Notes under the pieces: model-generated | What the model was told of the DNA's origin: nothing | What the model saw: only the letters and a program-made list of their open reading frames with translations | Database searches by the model: none | NCBI RefSeq assembly: GCF_001179965.1 | Contig: NZ_CVSH01000053.1 | Coordinates: 1 to 45,810, forward strand | Source of the DNA: Candidatus Pelagibacter communis | GTDB lineage: Bacteria > Pseudomonadota > Alphaproteobacteria > Pelagibacterales > Pelagibacteraceae | Direction of reading: 5' to 3' | Length of the DNA stretch: 45,810 nt | Program-made: the position numbers and the translations under genes | Shown here: positions 16,405-24,033 of the stretch, in pieces | Layout of the letters: every line of letters begins with the position of its first letter | Position numbering within the stretch: the first letter of the stretch is position 1

Positions 16405-17580
16405 TTAAATTAAATTTTGTGCTACCCATTTATGAAAATGATGAGTTGGATTATCCATAACTGGAGAAAAATTACCACCATTATAAACTGGCGAATTTCT
16501 TCCAATTTGCATACCTTGTATAATATCAACATCTTCCTTTTGAATATCTTCCCATTGTTTATGGTTTTGTTTTCTTAATGACTCGAATTTTTTTGAATTA
16601 GCTGCTTCTTCTCCAACATAATACAATTCCATATGTTCAAGTGTGAATTCATGATTAATTGGTTCTAACCAATAAGCGTAATAATGATCTTTATGAATAC
16701 CTAGCATTACGTTTGGAAATAAAGCTACATACTCTGCAATGTTTTCTTTATTTTTTGGCCAATTAGGAAAACACGGAAATTTTTCTTTTCCCTCAAATCT
16801 TGGATTATAAACAACTGTTCCTTGTCCCGCAAAACGATTTGGCAACCCTTGAATATGATAATGATCTTCTATTTTAGAATATGAATTTAAGCCTGGATGT
16901 ACCCATGGCAAATGATAGCTTTCACAATAATTTTCAATTGCAAACTTCCAATTACAATTTGCATTTAATTTAAAATATCCAAAGTCATTTGAGTGGTTAA
17001 TGAGCTCTCTATCTTTGATTGGCCAAAATTCCTCCCATCGATCACTGAGAGGTTTGATATATTCTTCAAAAGACATTTCATTATTATTTATATTAATCAT
17101 TATTAAATCTAGCCAAATATATGATCGTATTTCTTTAAGATTACTTTTAGATCTTTCAAAATCTTTTGTTTGGTGGATATTCATGCCACCAATATGTGGT
17201 GTTGCAACTAATTCACCATCAAAATTATAAGACCAAGAATGATAAGGACATCTAATAACGTTTTTAATATTTCCTGGTTTGGTTACTAATTTAAGTCCTC
17301 TATGGCTACAAACATTATGGAAGACTCTTATTTTTTTATCTTTACCTCTAACAAGAAGTATTGGCATACCTAGAATATCTACTGGTTTTGCGTCTCCAAC
17401 ATTTGGTAAAGAGCTTGCAACCCCTATTACCATCCATTTATCTTCAAATAACTTTTTTCTCTCAATTAAAGTATATTCTTTACTAGTGTAACACTCATTT
17501 GGAAGTCCGTGAGCGTCTTTAATAGGCTTACTTACAATATCAAGTTTTTCTTTATTTATAATATTATAAATATCAGACAT
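16405..17580 (-). CDS. Rieske non-heme iron oxygenase, quaternary-amine demethylase type
   Basis: 391 aa. The Rieske [2Fe-2S] cluster ligands are Cys91/His93 (CSHRG) and Cys111/His114 (CPYHSW). The mononuclear iron site is His223 and His228 (ENYCESYHLPWVHP), with an Asp in the EDVDIIQGMQ block as third ligand. The residue bridging the two sites is Glu220 rather than the Asp of aromatic dioxygenases, as known for carnitine monooxygenase CntA and related quaternary-amine oxygenases. This points to glycine betaine (GbcA-like), carnitine or stachydrine-type substrates, releasing formaldehyde or an aldehyde. No reductase partner lies in the window. Beside BHMT and DMGDH genes it may give a second route from betaine to dimethylglycine. 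Confidence 0.8.
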   Translation of the reverse strand: MSDIYNIINKEKLDIVSKPIKDAHGLPNECYTSKEYTLIERKKLFEDKWMVIGVASSLPNVGDAKPVDILGMPILLVRGKDKKIRVFHNVCSHRGLKLVTKPGNIKNVIRCPYHSWSYNFDGELVATPHIGGMNIHQTKDFERSKSNLKEIRSYIWLDLIMININNNEMSFEEYIKPLSDRWEEFWPIKDRELINHSNDFGYFKLNANCNWKFAIENYCESYHLPWVHPGLNSYSKIEDHYHIQGLPNRFAGQGTVVYNPRFEGKEKFPCFPNWPKNKENIAEYVALFPNVMLGIHKDHYYAYWLEPINHEFTLEHMELYYVGEEAANSKKFESLRKQNHKQWEDIQKEDVDIIQGMQIGRNSPVYNGGNFSPVMDNPTHHFHKWVAQNLI

Positions 17581-17583
17581 GAC

Positions 17584-18213
17584 TTATTTTATCACTTCAT
17601 ACAACCCAAGCCAAGCGTTTACGTCCTTACTGGCAATATAATCTGATTTGAAAAATTCAATCTCTTTCCATTTATTATCTTTGTTTAGTTGATCAATTTT
17701 TTTATCAAAACCATATTCTTCGTGAATTCCCTCATTTATCGTGAAACAAATTAACCCTTTATCTTTTGTAATTCTTATAAATTCATCTAAAGCAGGCGGT
17801 TTAACGTGACCGAAAGTGAAAGTACCCACACACATTACGGCATCAAAAGAATTGTCTCTTTCATTAATGGGCTTATTTAAATCAACTTTATCTAATTTGT
17901 GATAAAGACCTTTTGGTACTAAGTCTAAAAGTTTTTGTGATAAATCTGCTCCATAAAAATTAGAAAAACCATGCTTTTTCAGTTCAACACCTACTAAACC
18001 TGTGCCGCATCCAGCATCATAAATTTTTGAATTTTTATTTTTCTCGTACTTTATATAAACTTCGGTTGTTTCTTTTGGACCAGTATAATTCCAATCAACC
18101 ATATCTTTGTCATATTTATTTCCTTCTCCCCATTCATCGTAATATTTCATAACTTCATCTGTTTTTTTTAATTTATATATGGGTACTTTGTTACCGACAT
18201 CTTTTTGAGACAT
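17584..18213 (-). CDS. class I SAM-dependent methyltransferase
   Basis: 209 aa. Motif I is IYDAGCGTG (residues 64-72) followed by the acidic GADLSQKLL at the end of strand 2 and FDAVMCVGTFTFGHV for motif IV-like strand. The Rossmann-fold methyltransferase is full length; the acceptor is unknown. It lies between the ureohydrolase (2-bp gap) and the Rieske gene (3-bp gap), so the three are surely co-transcribed. A methyltransferase within a demethylation operon is odd. It could methylate a breakdown product or take part in methyl salvage. Confidence 0.8.
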   Translation of the reverse strand: MSQKDVGNKVPIYKLKKTDEVMKYYDEWGEGNKYDKDMVDWNYTGPKETTEVYIKYEKNKNSKIYDAGCGTGLVGVELKKHGFSNFYGADLSQKLLDLVPKGLYHKLDKVDLNKPINERDNSFDAVMCVGTFTFGHVKPPALDEFIRITKDKGLICFTINEGIHEEYGFDKKIDQLNKDNKWKEIEFFKSDYIASKDVNAWLGLYEVIK

Positions 18214-18215
18214 AG

Positions 18216-19205
18216 TTATTTTTTTCCTAAATTAATTGAGATTAAACAAATTATTTCAAACATTACTGAAGCAGCAACCATTGCTGTAATTTGATTTGGA
18301 CTATCTTTTGTCGGCATTAAGCAAACTACATCCCCACCTATTACATTTTTACCTTTTAAACTTTGTAAAAGTTTTCTAACTTCATCCATATTAAAACCAT
18401 TGTAAGCTGGCTCTATATTGGCAACACCTGGGGCGACACTAGGATCCAAACAGTCTAAATCAAAAGTAATATAAATTGGATTATCACCAAATTTATCTAT
18501 TATCATTTCAGAACATTTTTTTTGTCCAAGAGATCTAAATTCATCCATTGTAATCACTTGATATCCAACATCGTAACTTGCCTGAAGCCAATCTAAAGTC
18601 CTTGGATTTCCCCTAATGCCAATTTGAGTACTTGTATGGGGATCAACGTTACCTTGTTTGACTAAATATGAAGCCCAGTGAGCTGCTGATTTTTTTGCTC
18701 CTAAAAAATGATCTAGTTTCTCAAAACAATCAGTGTGAGCATCAAAATGCACTAAAGTAATTTTTTTTCCTTTGGTTAGCTTTGAATTTTTTTTTGCTAA
18801 GCTTTGAATTATTCCTCCAGTAATTGAGTGATCTCCTCCAATAGAAACAACTGGTTTTTCTGCCTGCTCAATAAAGTCATAAAATTTAGAAATTCTTTCT
18901 ATACATTTCTCATTATCATTTGCCTCCGGTAATGGAACATCTCCAAGATCGTTAATTTTATTTGTTTTCCAAGGATCAATTTTATAATCAAAATGTGATC
19001 GTCTTAACATTGCAGATATATTTCTTACTGCTCTTGGACCTAAATGTTGGTCTCTTTCTGTTGTTCCGTTTCCAGTGCTATGGGGAATGCCTACTAATGC
19101 AATATCACAATTTTTTGGATCTGGATCATTTTTGCATCTAAATAAAGTTGGAATACCCCACCAATAAAGGGTTTCCATCATTATTTTATCTTCATCAGAA
19201 ATCAT
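18216..19205 (-). CDS. arginase/agmatinase-family ureohydrolase
   Basis: 329 aa. The binuclear manganese (or nickel) ligands are all visible: His126 (GGDHS), Asp155/His157/Asp159 (DAHTD) and Asp249/Asp251 (FDLDCLDPSVAPG). Members hydrolyse guanidino compounds to an amine plus urea: agmatine, guanidinobutyrate, guanidinopropionate, arginine or guanidine itself. The sequence alone does not tell which. It is directly adjacent (no gap) to the GcvT half of dimethylglycine dehydrogenase and to a methyltransferase, so its substrate may be a methylated guanidino compound. That is inference. Confidence 0.85.
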   Translation of the reverse strand: MISDEDKIMMETLYWWGIPTLFRCKNDPDPKNCDIALVGIPHSTGNGTTERDQHLGPRAVRNISAMLRRSHFDYKIDPWKTNKINDLGDVPLPEANDNEKCIERISKFYDFIEQAEKPVVSIGGDHSITGGIIQSLAKKNSKLTKGKKITLVHFDAHTDCFEKLDHFLGAKKSAAHWASYLVKQGNVDPHTSTQIGIRGNPRTLDWLQASYDVGYQVITMDEFRSLGQKKCSEMIIDKFGDNPIYITFDLDCLDPSVAPGVANIEPAYNGFNMDEVRKLLQSLKGKNVIGGDVVCLMPTKDSPNQITAMVAASVMFEIICLISINLGKK

Positions 19206-20384
19206 TTAACTTCTCATTTTTGATCCGCTTGGATCATAAAGTGGTTCTTTAATTAAATTGCAATTAAATAAGTCTCCGTTAATTTCTACTTGAATTCCTT
19301 TTCCTGAATTTAATTTATTTGTATCTAAATAACTGAACGCAACACTTTTATTTACAAAATGGGCAAAACCCCCTGAAGTTACATATCCTATCGCCTTATC
19401 ATCTTTTAATACAGCTTCATTATAAGTTACATCGATTTCGTTTGTCTCAACTACCATAGGTGTAAGTTTGTTTGAGCTTTTATCTTCTTTGGCATATTTT
19501 TTACCAATAAACTCTTTATCCCAATTAATAAAAGCGTCTAATCCTGTTTCTTTAGCTGTAAAATCGGGCCTGTAGTCTAATGTCCATGCACCCCAATTTT
19601 TTTCTAATCTCATCGACATTAAAGCTCTTAATCCAAATGGTTTAATATTAAATTCTTTTCCAGCCTCAGTTAATTCTTCATACAATTTTATTTGATAGTG
19701 AGGAGCAACATATATTTCGTAACCCAGTTCTCCCGTAAAGGAAATTCTATTGACTATAGCTGGCACTCCCGCAACATACATTCTTCTAGAGTCTCTAAAT
19801 TTAAATTTTTCATTAGATACATTATCTCTTACAACTTTTTGCAGTACTTCCCTAGATTTTGGACCTGAAATAGCTAGTCCATGAAAATCATCAGATCTAT
19901 TTTTATATTCTAGATTAAACTTACCTATATGGCTTTCAAACCATCTTCTATGCATCTCTTGAGCTGCACCAGATCCAAATATCATAAATTCATTATCATC
20001 CATGCAAGCAACTGTTAAATCACCATATAATTTTCCTTTCCTAGTTAGCATTGGGCTTAGGGAAATTCTTCCAGGTTTTGGCAGTTTTCCTGCCATAACG
20101 TAATCAAGAAATTTTTTGGCATCTGGCCCTTTAAATTCGTGTTTTGAAAAATTCGCAAGTTCCATCACCCCAACATTTTCTCTAACATTTATTACTTCCT
20201 TGGATACATAATTATGTGATCTTGATCTTTTTATTGTTGGTTCCTCGTATGCATCTTTTTTATCATTAGCAAACCACAAAACACTTTCTAAACCAAAACC
20301 GTCTCCCATTACTGCACCTTGATTAACAAAACGATCGTATAGAGCTGTGGTTTTTTTGTTTTCTACCTTTTGGTAAAGTTTCAT
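19206..20384 (-). CDS. GcvT-like folate domain of dimethylglycine dehydrogenase (C-terminal half)
   Basis: 392 aa from the ATG at 20384, with no Shine-Dalgarno before it. It carries the aminomethyltransferase fold that binds tetrahydrofolate: TTALYDRFVNQGAVMGDGFGLESVLWF near the start, then VRENVGVMELANFSKHEFKGPDA, and the SFTGELGYEIYVAP block. In typical dimethylglycine/sarcosine dehydrogenases this domain is fused behind the FAD domain. Here the two frames overlap by 62 bp and join smoothly if one A is dropped from a seven-A run (plus-strand T7 at 20351-20357). The joined protein would have about 801 aa, the family length. It would pass the N-methyl group to THF as methylene-THF. Confidence 0.85.
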   Translation of the reverse strand: MKLYQKVENKKTTALYDRFVNQGAVMGDGFGLESVLWFANDKKDAYEEPTIKRSRSHNYVSKEVINVRENVGVMELANFSKHEFKGPDAKKFLDYVMAGKLPKPGRISLSPMLTRKGKLYGDLTVACMDDNEFMIFGSGAAQEMHRRWFESHIGKFNLEYKNRSDDFHGLAISGPKSREVLQKVVRDNVSNEKFKFRDSRRMYVAGVPAIVNRISFTGELGYEIYVAPHYQIKLYEELTEAGKEFNIKPFGLRALMSMRLEKNWGAWTLDYRPDFTAKETGLDAFINWDKEFIGKKYAKEDKSSNKLTPMVVETNEIDVTYNEAVLKDDKAIGYVTSGGFAHFVNKSVAFSYLDTNKLNSGKGIQVEINGDLFNCNLIKEPLYDPSGSKMRS

Positions 20385-21612
20385 TGGGAAAGGTCATAAT
20401 AAATCTTCTCTCATAATTTTCAGAAGATTTTATTGTTCCATATTGAGGTGTTGCATATTCTCCAAATCTTGCAACATCCATAGCCCATACATCAATTGAT
20501 GGTTCGCCATCTATAATCCACTCTGCTATACATTTGCCAACTCCACCACCTTGGCAAAATCCTGCCATAACTCCAACCGCTACCCAATAATTTTTCATAC
20601 CAGGAACTGGTCCAATTAATGGGCTACCATCTGGCCCAAAAGTAAAAGGTCCATTTACAATATTTTTAATACCAGCTCTTTCTAAAGCAGGCATTCTTTT
20701 AAAACCAATTGCTAATCTATCTTGAATGTTTTCTAATTTTGGCTCTAAAAGTTCATGGCCAAAATTCATTGGAGTGCCCTCCACTTTCCATGGTGTTGAT
20801 TTAGGTTCATAAGTTCCCAACAACATTCCTTTTGCTTCTTGTCGAAAATAAATATTTCCTTCAAAATCTGTTCCAATAGGTAATCTTTGATCACCCATTG
20901 CCTCTATTTCTGGAATTGTCTCAGTAATTAAATAGTGATGCTCCATTGGCTGAACAGGAAGATCTACACCTGATAGATGCCCAACTTCTCTAGCCCATAA
21001 TCCTCCAGCATTAATAACGATTTCTGCATTGATATTTCCTTTGTCTGTAAATACATCCCACGAACCATCTGGCTTTTGCTTCGTATCCTTCACCACTGTA
21101 TGAGTATAATATTTGCCACCATGAACTTTTGCAGCTTTTGCAAAAGCATACGTAACACCAGATGGATCTACCTCTCCATCAATTGGATCCCATAATGCTA
21201 ATAAATACTTTTTTGGATCAATTAAGGGATGTTTTTTTTTAACTTCTTCTAGAGATATAAATTCTTGATCTAAACCCATATATCTTGCTTTAGATCTTTC
21301 TCTTTTTAAATATTCAGCCCACACATCATTTGAAGCTAAATAAAAACCACCGCTAGGTTTAAAACCAACTGAATGCCCAGATTCTTTCTCAATCTCTTTA
21401 TAAAGACCTATAGTATATGCCATCATTCTTGAGATATTTGGATCAGAGGAAATAACGTGGACATTTCCAGCTGCATGCCAAGATGATCCTGAAGTTAATT
21501 CATTTCTCTCAAGTAAAATACAATCTTTTAATCCAAATTTAGATAAATGATAAAGAATTGAGCATCCAACTACTCCGCCACCGATAATTACTACTTTGGC
21601 GTTTTTTTCCAT
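20323..21612 (-). CDS. dimethylglycine dehydrogenase FAD domain (N-terminal half, frameshifted)
   Basis: 429 aa. GGGVVG at residues 11-16 is the dinucleotide-binding motif, and GSSWHAAG with His46 is the site that binds FAD covalently in dimethylglycine and sarcosine dehydrogenases. FGPDGSPLIGPVPG and MAGFCQGGGVGK complete the DAO fold. The frame runs as in fused homologues up to about PKGRKQK (residue 420), then nine unrelated residues end at a stop. Correct reading would continue into the GcvT half in the +1 frame. It oxidises dimethylglycine to sarcosine in the betaine pathway and follows the BHMT gene with a TAATG overlap. Confidence 0.88.
   Translation of the reverse strand: MEKNAKVVIIGGGVVGCSILYHLSKFGLKDCILLERNELTSGSSWHAAGNVHVISSDPNISRMMAYTIGLYKEIEKESGHSVGFKPSGGFYLASNDVWAEYLKRERSKARYMGLDQEFISLEEVKKKHPLIDPKKYLLALWDPIDGEVDPSGVTYAFAKAAKVHGGKYYTHTVVKDTKQKPDGSWDVFTDKGNINAEIVINAGGLWAREVGHLSGVDLPVQPMEHHYLITETIPEIEAMGDQRLPIGTDFEGNIYFRQEAKGMLLGTYEPKSTPWKVEGTPMNFGHELLEPKLENIQDRLAIGFKRMPALERAGIKNIVNGPFTFGPDGSPLIGPVPGMKNYWVAVGVMAGFCQGGGVGKCIAEWIIDGEPSIDVWAMDVARFGEYATPQYGTIKSSENYERRFIMTFPNETLPKGRKQKNHSSIRSFC
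20351..20357 (-). other. A7 run at the dimethylglycine dehydrogenase frame break
   Basis: Seven T on the plus strand (A7 in the mRNA) sit where the FAD-domain frame and GcvT-domain frame overlap. Removing one base gives the continuous reading GRKQKTTALYD, matching the usual fused enzyme. The cause may be an assembly error, a real mutation, or a site of polymerase slippage. Confidence 0.7.
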
Positions 21613-22658
21613 TAATATTTATCTTTCATTTTAGTATTAAGCTCTAAAAATGATTTATCCTTTCCATGAAGCCAGTGTCTACTCATGTCAGGATAATATT
21701 TGTAAGCAATTGGTTTTCTGCCAAGAGCTACAGACATTTCTCTAACATGATGAGGTTCTGCACCACAGCAAATTCCAATTAGATTTATATTTTGTTTCAG
21801 ACAATCTTTAGCAAATTCAGCCATTTCAAATCTATTGCAGTACAAATTATCTAAAGCTACAGGAAAAGCATTCCCACCTGGTATACAATCACATCCTGGA
21901 TCTTTTTGATTTAAAAAACCAGGTTGTTCTTCAGTGGTTCTGTATGGAACTGGTAATGCAGCAACGTGACAAGAAACTTTTTTTCTAATTTCTGGCAGAA
22001 GTTTCATTGTCATTGCAGGTCCTCTATAACAATTAAGACCAACAACATCTGCGCCCAAATCTTCCATAATTTTACATGCATCGCCTGGGGTATGACCTTC
22101 TCTTGTTTTGTCACCTTTTTTAATTGAGAAGTTTGTCACAGCTATCATGCCTGCATCTTTTATTGCCTTTAAAGCAATTTTCATTTCTTCAGTCCAATTA
22201 ATTGTTTCAGCTACTATAAAATCAACGCCTGCTTCTTTTGCCCAGCCAACTTGCTCTTCGTACATTTTTTGACACTCAATATGACTTTTTTTGTCATCTG
22301 GATTGTAAATATTAGTATTTGCAACATCACCGCAAACTAATAGATCCAAATCTTTAAACTCATCTCTTGCGTCTTTTGCAATTTGAAGAGCATTTTTTTG
22401 AAGTGGTTCCAGCAAATCTTCTTTACCAATCAGTCTAAGCTTTTCTCTGTGACCATAATAAGTAAAAGCTTGAACAATATCAGTGCCTGCTCTAATAAAT
22501 TCTCTATGTAATTGAGAAACTACTTCAGGATGCTCCAATACCACTTCAGGTACAAATGCACCTGCCGATAAATATCCTCTTCTTTCCATTGCAAATAAAT
22601 ATCCCTCTGCAAAAAGAACAGGTCCTTCATTTAATCTTGTTATTAAATCTTTTGTCAT
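21612..22658 (-). CDS. bhmT: betaine-homocysteine S-methyltransferase
   Basis: 348 aa of the homocysteine methyltransferase barrel. The zinc ligands are Cys210 (GLNCYRG) and Cys297/Cys298 (GICCGAEP), matching the C, CC triad of BHMT. RREFIRAGTDI-like and AFTYYGHREKL blocks also fit. It moves a methyl from glycine betaine to homocysteine, giving dimethylglycine and methionine. The next gene downstream, in a TAATG overlap, encodes the dimethylglycine dehydrogenase FAD domain, which fits that substrate order. A strong Shine-Dalgarno lies before the ATG. SAR11 bhmT genes are known to be controlled by SAM riboswitches; I could not confirm one here. Confidence 0.88.
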   Translation of the reverse strand: MTKDLITRLNEGPVLFAEGYLFAMERRGYLSAGAFVPEVVLEHPEVVSQLHREFIRAGTDIVQAFTYYGHREKLRLIGKEDLLEPLQKNALQIAKDARDEFKDLDLLVCGDVANTNIYNPDDKKSHIECQKMYEEQVGWAKEAGVDFIVAETINWTEEMKIALKAIKDAGMIAVTNFSIKKGDKTREGHTPGDACKIMEDLGADVVGLNCYRGPAMTMKLLPEIRKKVSCHVAALPVPYRTTEEQPGFLNQKDPGCDCIPGGNAFPVALDNLYCNRFEMAEFAKDCLKQNINLIGICCGAEPHHVREMSVALGRKPIAYKYYPDMSRHWLHGKDKSFLELNTKMKDKY

Positions 22659-22660
22659 TA

Positions 22661-22669
22661 ATCCTCCTT
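22661..22669 (-). promoter_or_regulatory. strong Shine-Dalgarno of bhmT
   Basis: AAGGAGGAT on the minus strand, two bases before the ATG-proximal TTA spacer, is one of the best ribosome sites in the window. It fits the high expression expected for the first gene of the demethylation operon. Confidence 0.8.
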
Positions 22670-22671
22670 AA

Positions 22672-22706
22672 TAATTTTATTATTTAAATTAAATTTAATA
22701 AAATTA
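22672..22706 (-). repeat. AT-only inverted repeat before the bhmT ribosome site
   Basis: TAATTTTATT (22672-22681) and AATAAAATTA (22697-22706) are perfect 10-bp complements separated by 15 bases. In the bhmT mRNA leader the stem would end just upstream of AAGGAGG. All pairs are A-U, so stability is low, and chance is possible in AT-rich DNA. Confidence 0.45.
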
Positions 22707-22942
22707 ATGACTCTGAAAATAATTTGAATGTAATCTGAAATAAAATCTATTTAGGTATAGATCATCAAAAGAAAAATACCCTAGAACTCTAAATTTTTTA
22801 AGACAGTCACATTTTTCCTTAGACATAAATTAAGACTACATCTAGAAATTATGCTTTGCAAAACAATTTATCTACAACTCGAAGTTGAGTTAAATTTGCT
22901 TTTTATTTTTCTATATGTTCTCATTAAGCACTTTAATTAATT

Positions 22943-22949
22943 AAGGGGA
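22943..22949 (+). promoter_or_regulatory. Shine-Dalgarno of proX
   Basis: AAGGGGA lies 6 bp before the ATG at 22956, fixing the start of the binding protein. Confidence 0.75.
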
Positions 22950-22955
22950 AATATA

Positions 22956-23975
22956 ATGAAAATAAAAAACATACTTGTTTCCGCACTTGTAATATTGGGT
23001 TTCACTTCTTTTAGTGGGATTGCAAATGCATCATGTGGAAAATTAGTTATTGCTGAACAGAACTGGGCTTCTGCTGAGTTAATGGCTAACGTAGATAAAA
23101 TTATCCTTGAAAAAGGTTACGGTTGCGAGGTTGAGCTTATACCTGGTGCAACTATGCCAACTTTTACTTCAATGGATGAAAAAGGTGAGCCAGACATGAA
23201 CCCAGAACAATGGGCAAATGCTGTTTACACACCATTAAAAAAAGCAGTTTCAGAGAAAAGATTAATCATTGCTAACCAAGCTCCAATTACTGGTCTTGGT
23301 GAAGGTTGGTGGATTACTCCAGGAACTGTTGAAAAACATCCAGAGATTAAAGGGATGACAGCAATGGAAATTTTAGAGCACCCAGAGTGGTTTCCATCAA
23401 AAGAAGATCCTTCAAAAGGAGCTTTTGTTGGTTGTCCAGCAGGTTGGGGATGTCAATTAGCTAATGCAAACCTTTTCAGAGCATTTGAAATGGAGAAAAA
23501 AGGTTGGGTATTAATCGATCCAGGTTCAGCTGCTGGTTTAGATGGAACAATATCTAAAGCTGCTGACTCAGGTAGCCCATGGTTTGGTTACTATTGGAAC
23601 CCAACATCAATGGTTGGAAAATATGGTTTGATATCAGTCGACTTTGGTGTGAAGTTTCACAGCAGAGATAACTGGGATAACTGTATTACTTTAGCTGAAC
23701 AAGATTGTGCAGATCCAAAACCAACTGCTTGGACTAAATCAGAGGTAAACTCTATCGTTACTGCAAACTTTGCAAAAACTGGAGGAAAAGACGCTTTGAA
23801 ATATGTTAAAAAGCGAACTTATCCAGGTGACGTTATGAACTCTATGTTAGTTTATATGGCTGATAACCAAGCTAAAGGTTCGGATGCTGCAGTTGAGTTT
23901 TTAAAGCAGCATGAAGGTGTTTGGGGTAAATGGGTATCTTCAGCAGCTAAGAAAAAAATCAAAGCTGGTCTGTAA
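22956..23975 (+). CDS. proX: glycine betaine-type ABC transporter substrate-binding protein
   Basis: 339 aa. Residues 1-25 form a signal peptide (hydrophobic core, cleavage near IANA/S), giving a periplasmic protein. The mature part has the OpuAC fold: KLVIAEQNWASAELMANVDK, GATMPTFTSM, MNPEQWAN and GEGWWITPGTV, followed by FVGCPAGWGCQLANANLF. Several tryptophans are in positions suited to an aromatic cage for trimethylammonium groups. In SAR11 this type of protein is known to bind glycine betaine with broad specificity for related osmolytes. It is followed by a strong hairpin and then proW. The ATPase gene is elsewhere (4001-5029). Confidence 0.92.
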   Translation: MKIKNILVSALVILGFTSFSGIANASCGKLVIAEQNWASAELMANVDKIILEKGYGCEVELIPGATMPTFTSMDEKGEPDMNPEQWANAVYTPLKKAVSEKRLIIANQAPITGLGEGWWITPGTVEKHPEIKGMTAMEILEHPEWFPSKEDPSKGAFVGCPAGWGCQLANANLFRAFEMEKKGWVLIDPGSAAGLDGTISKAADSGSPWFGYYWNPTSMVGKYGLISVDFGVKFHSRDNWDNCITLAEQDCADPKPTAWTKSEVNSIVTANFAKTGGKDALKYVKKRTYPGDVMNSMLVYMADNQAKGSDAAVEFLKQHEGVWGKWVSSAAKKKIKAGL

Positions 23976-23987
23976 TTTATAAATTTA

Positions 23988-24019
23988 TTAACGAGCCTAT
24001 TTAATTATAGGCTCGTTAA
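23988..24019 (+). terminator. 13-bp hairpin between proX and proW
   Basis: TTAACGAGCCTAT (23988-24000) and its exact complement ATAGGCTCGTTAA (24007-24019) enclose a 6-base loop. The stem has a GC-rich core unusual for this DNA. No long T run follows, so it is probably a partial attenuator or a 3'-end-stabilising element. Either would give more proX than proW mRNA, as is common for binding proteins. Confidence 0.8.
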
Positions 24020-24033
24020 TCTTTAAGTTTGAT

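Larger units (their letters stand above)
22659..22955. promoter_or_regulatory. divergent regulatory region between bhmT and proX
   Basis: This 297-bp gap is the longest non-coding stretch here. It must hold promoters for both the minus-strand demethylation operon and the plus-strand proX operon. I see no clear -35/-10 pair, no tRNA and no glycine-riboswitch core. The 22720-22900 part is less AT-monotonous than the flanks and could hold a leader structure, possibly a SAM-II/SAM-V aptamer on the minus strand, which I could not recognise by eye. Confidence 0.6.

Noticed and set aside
20349-20357. A-AAA-AAC heptamer, a canonical -1 frameshift site, at the DMGDH break
   Set aside because: The FAD frame does read through it in the right phase, but the GcvT frame lies at +1, not -1. 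A -1 slip would lead to a third frame. Only loss of one base (or a +1 event) joins the halves.
22851-22940. 29-codon frame just upstream of proX
   Set aside because: No ribosome site and ordinary AT-rich composition; nothing supports a leader peptide.
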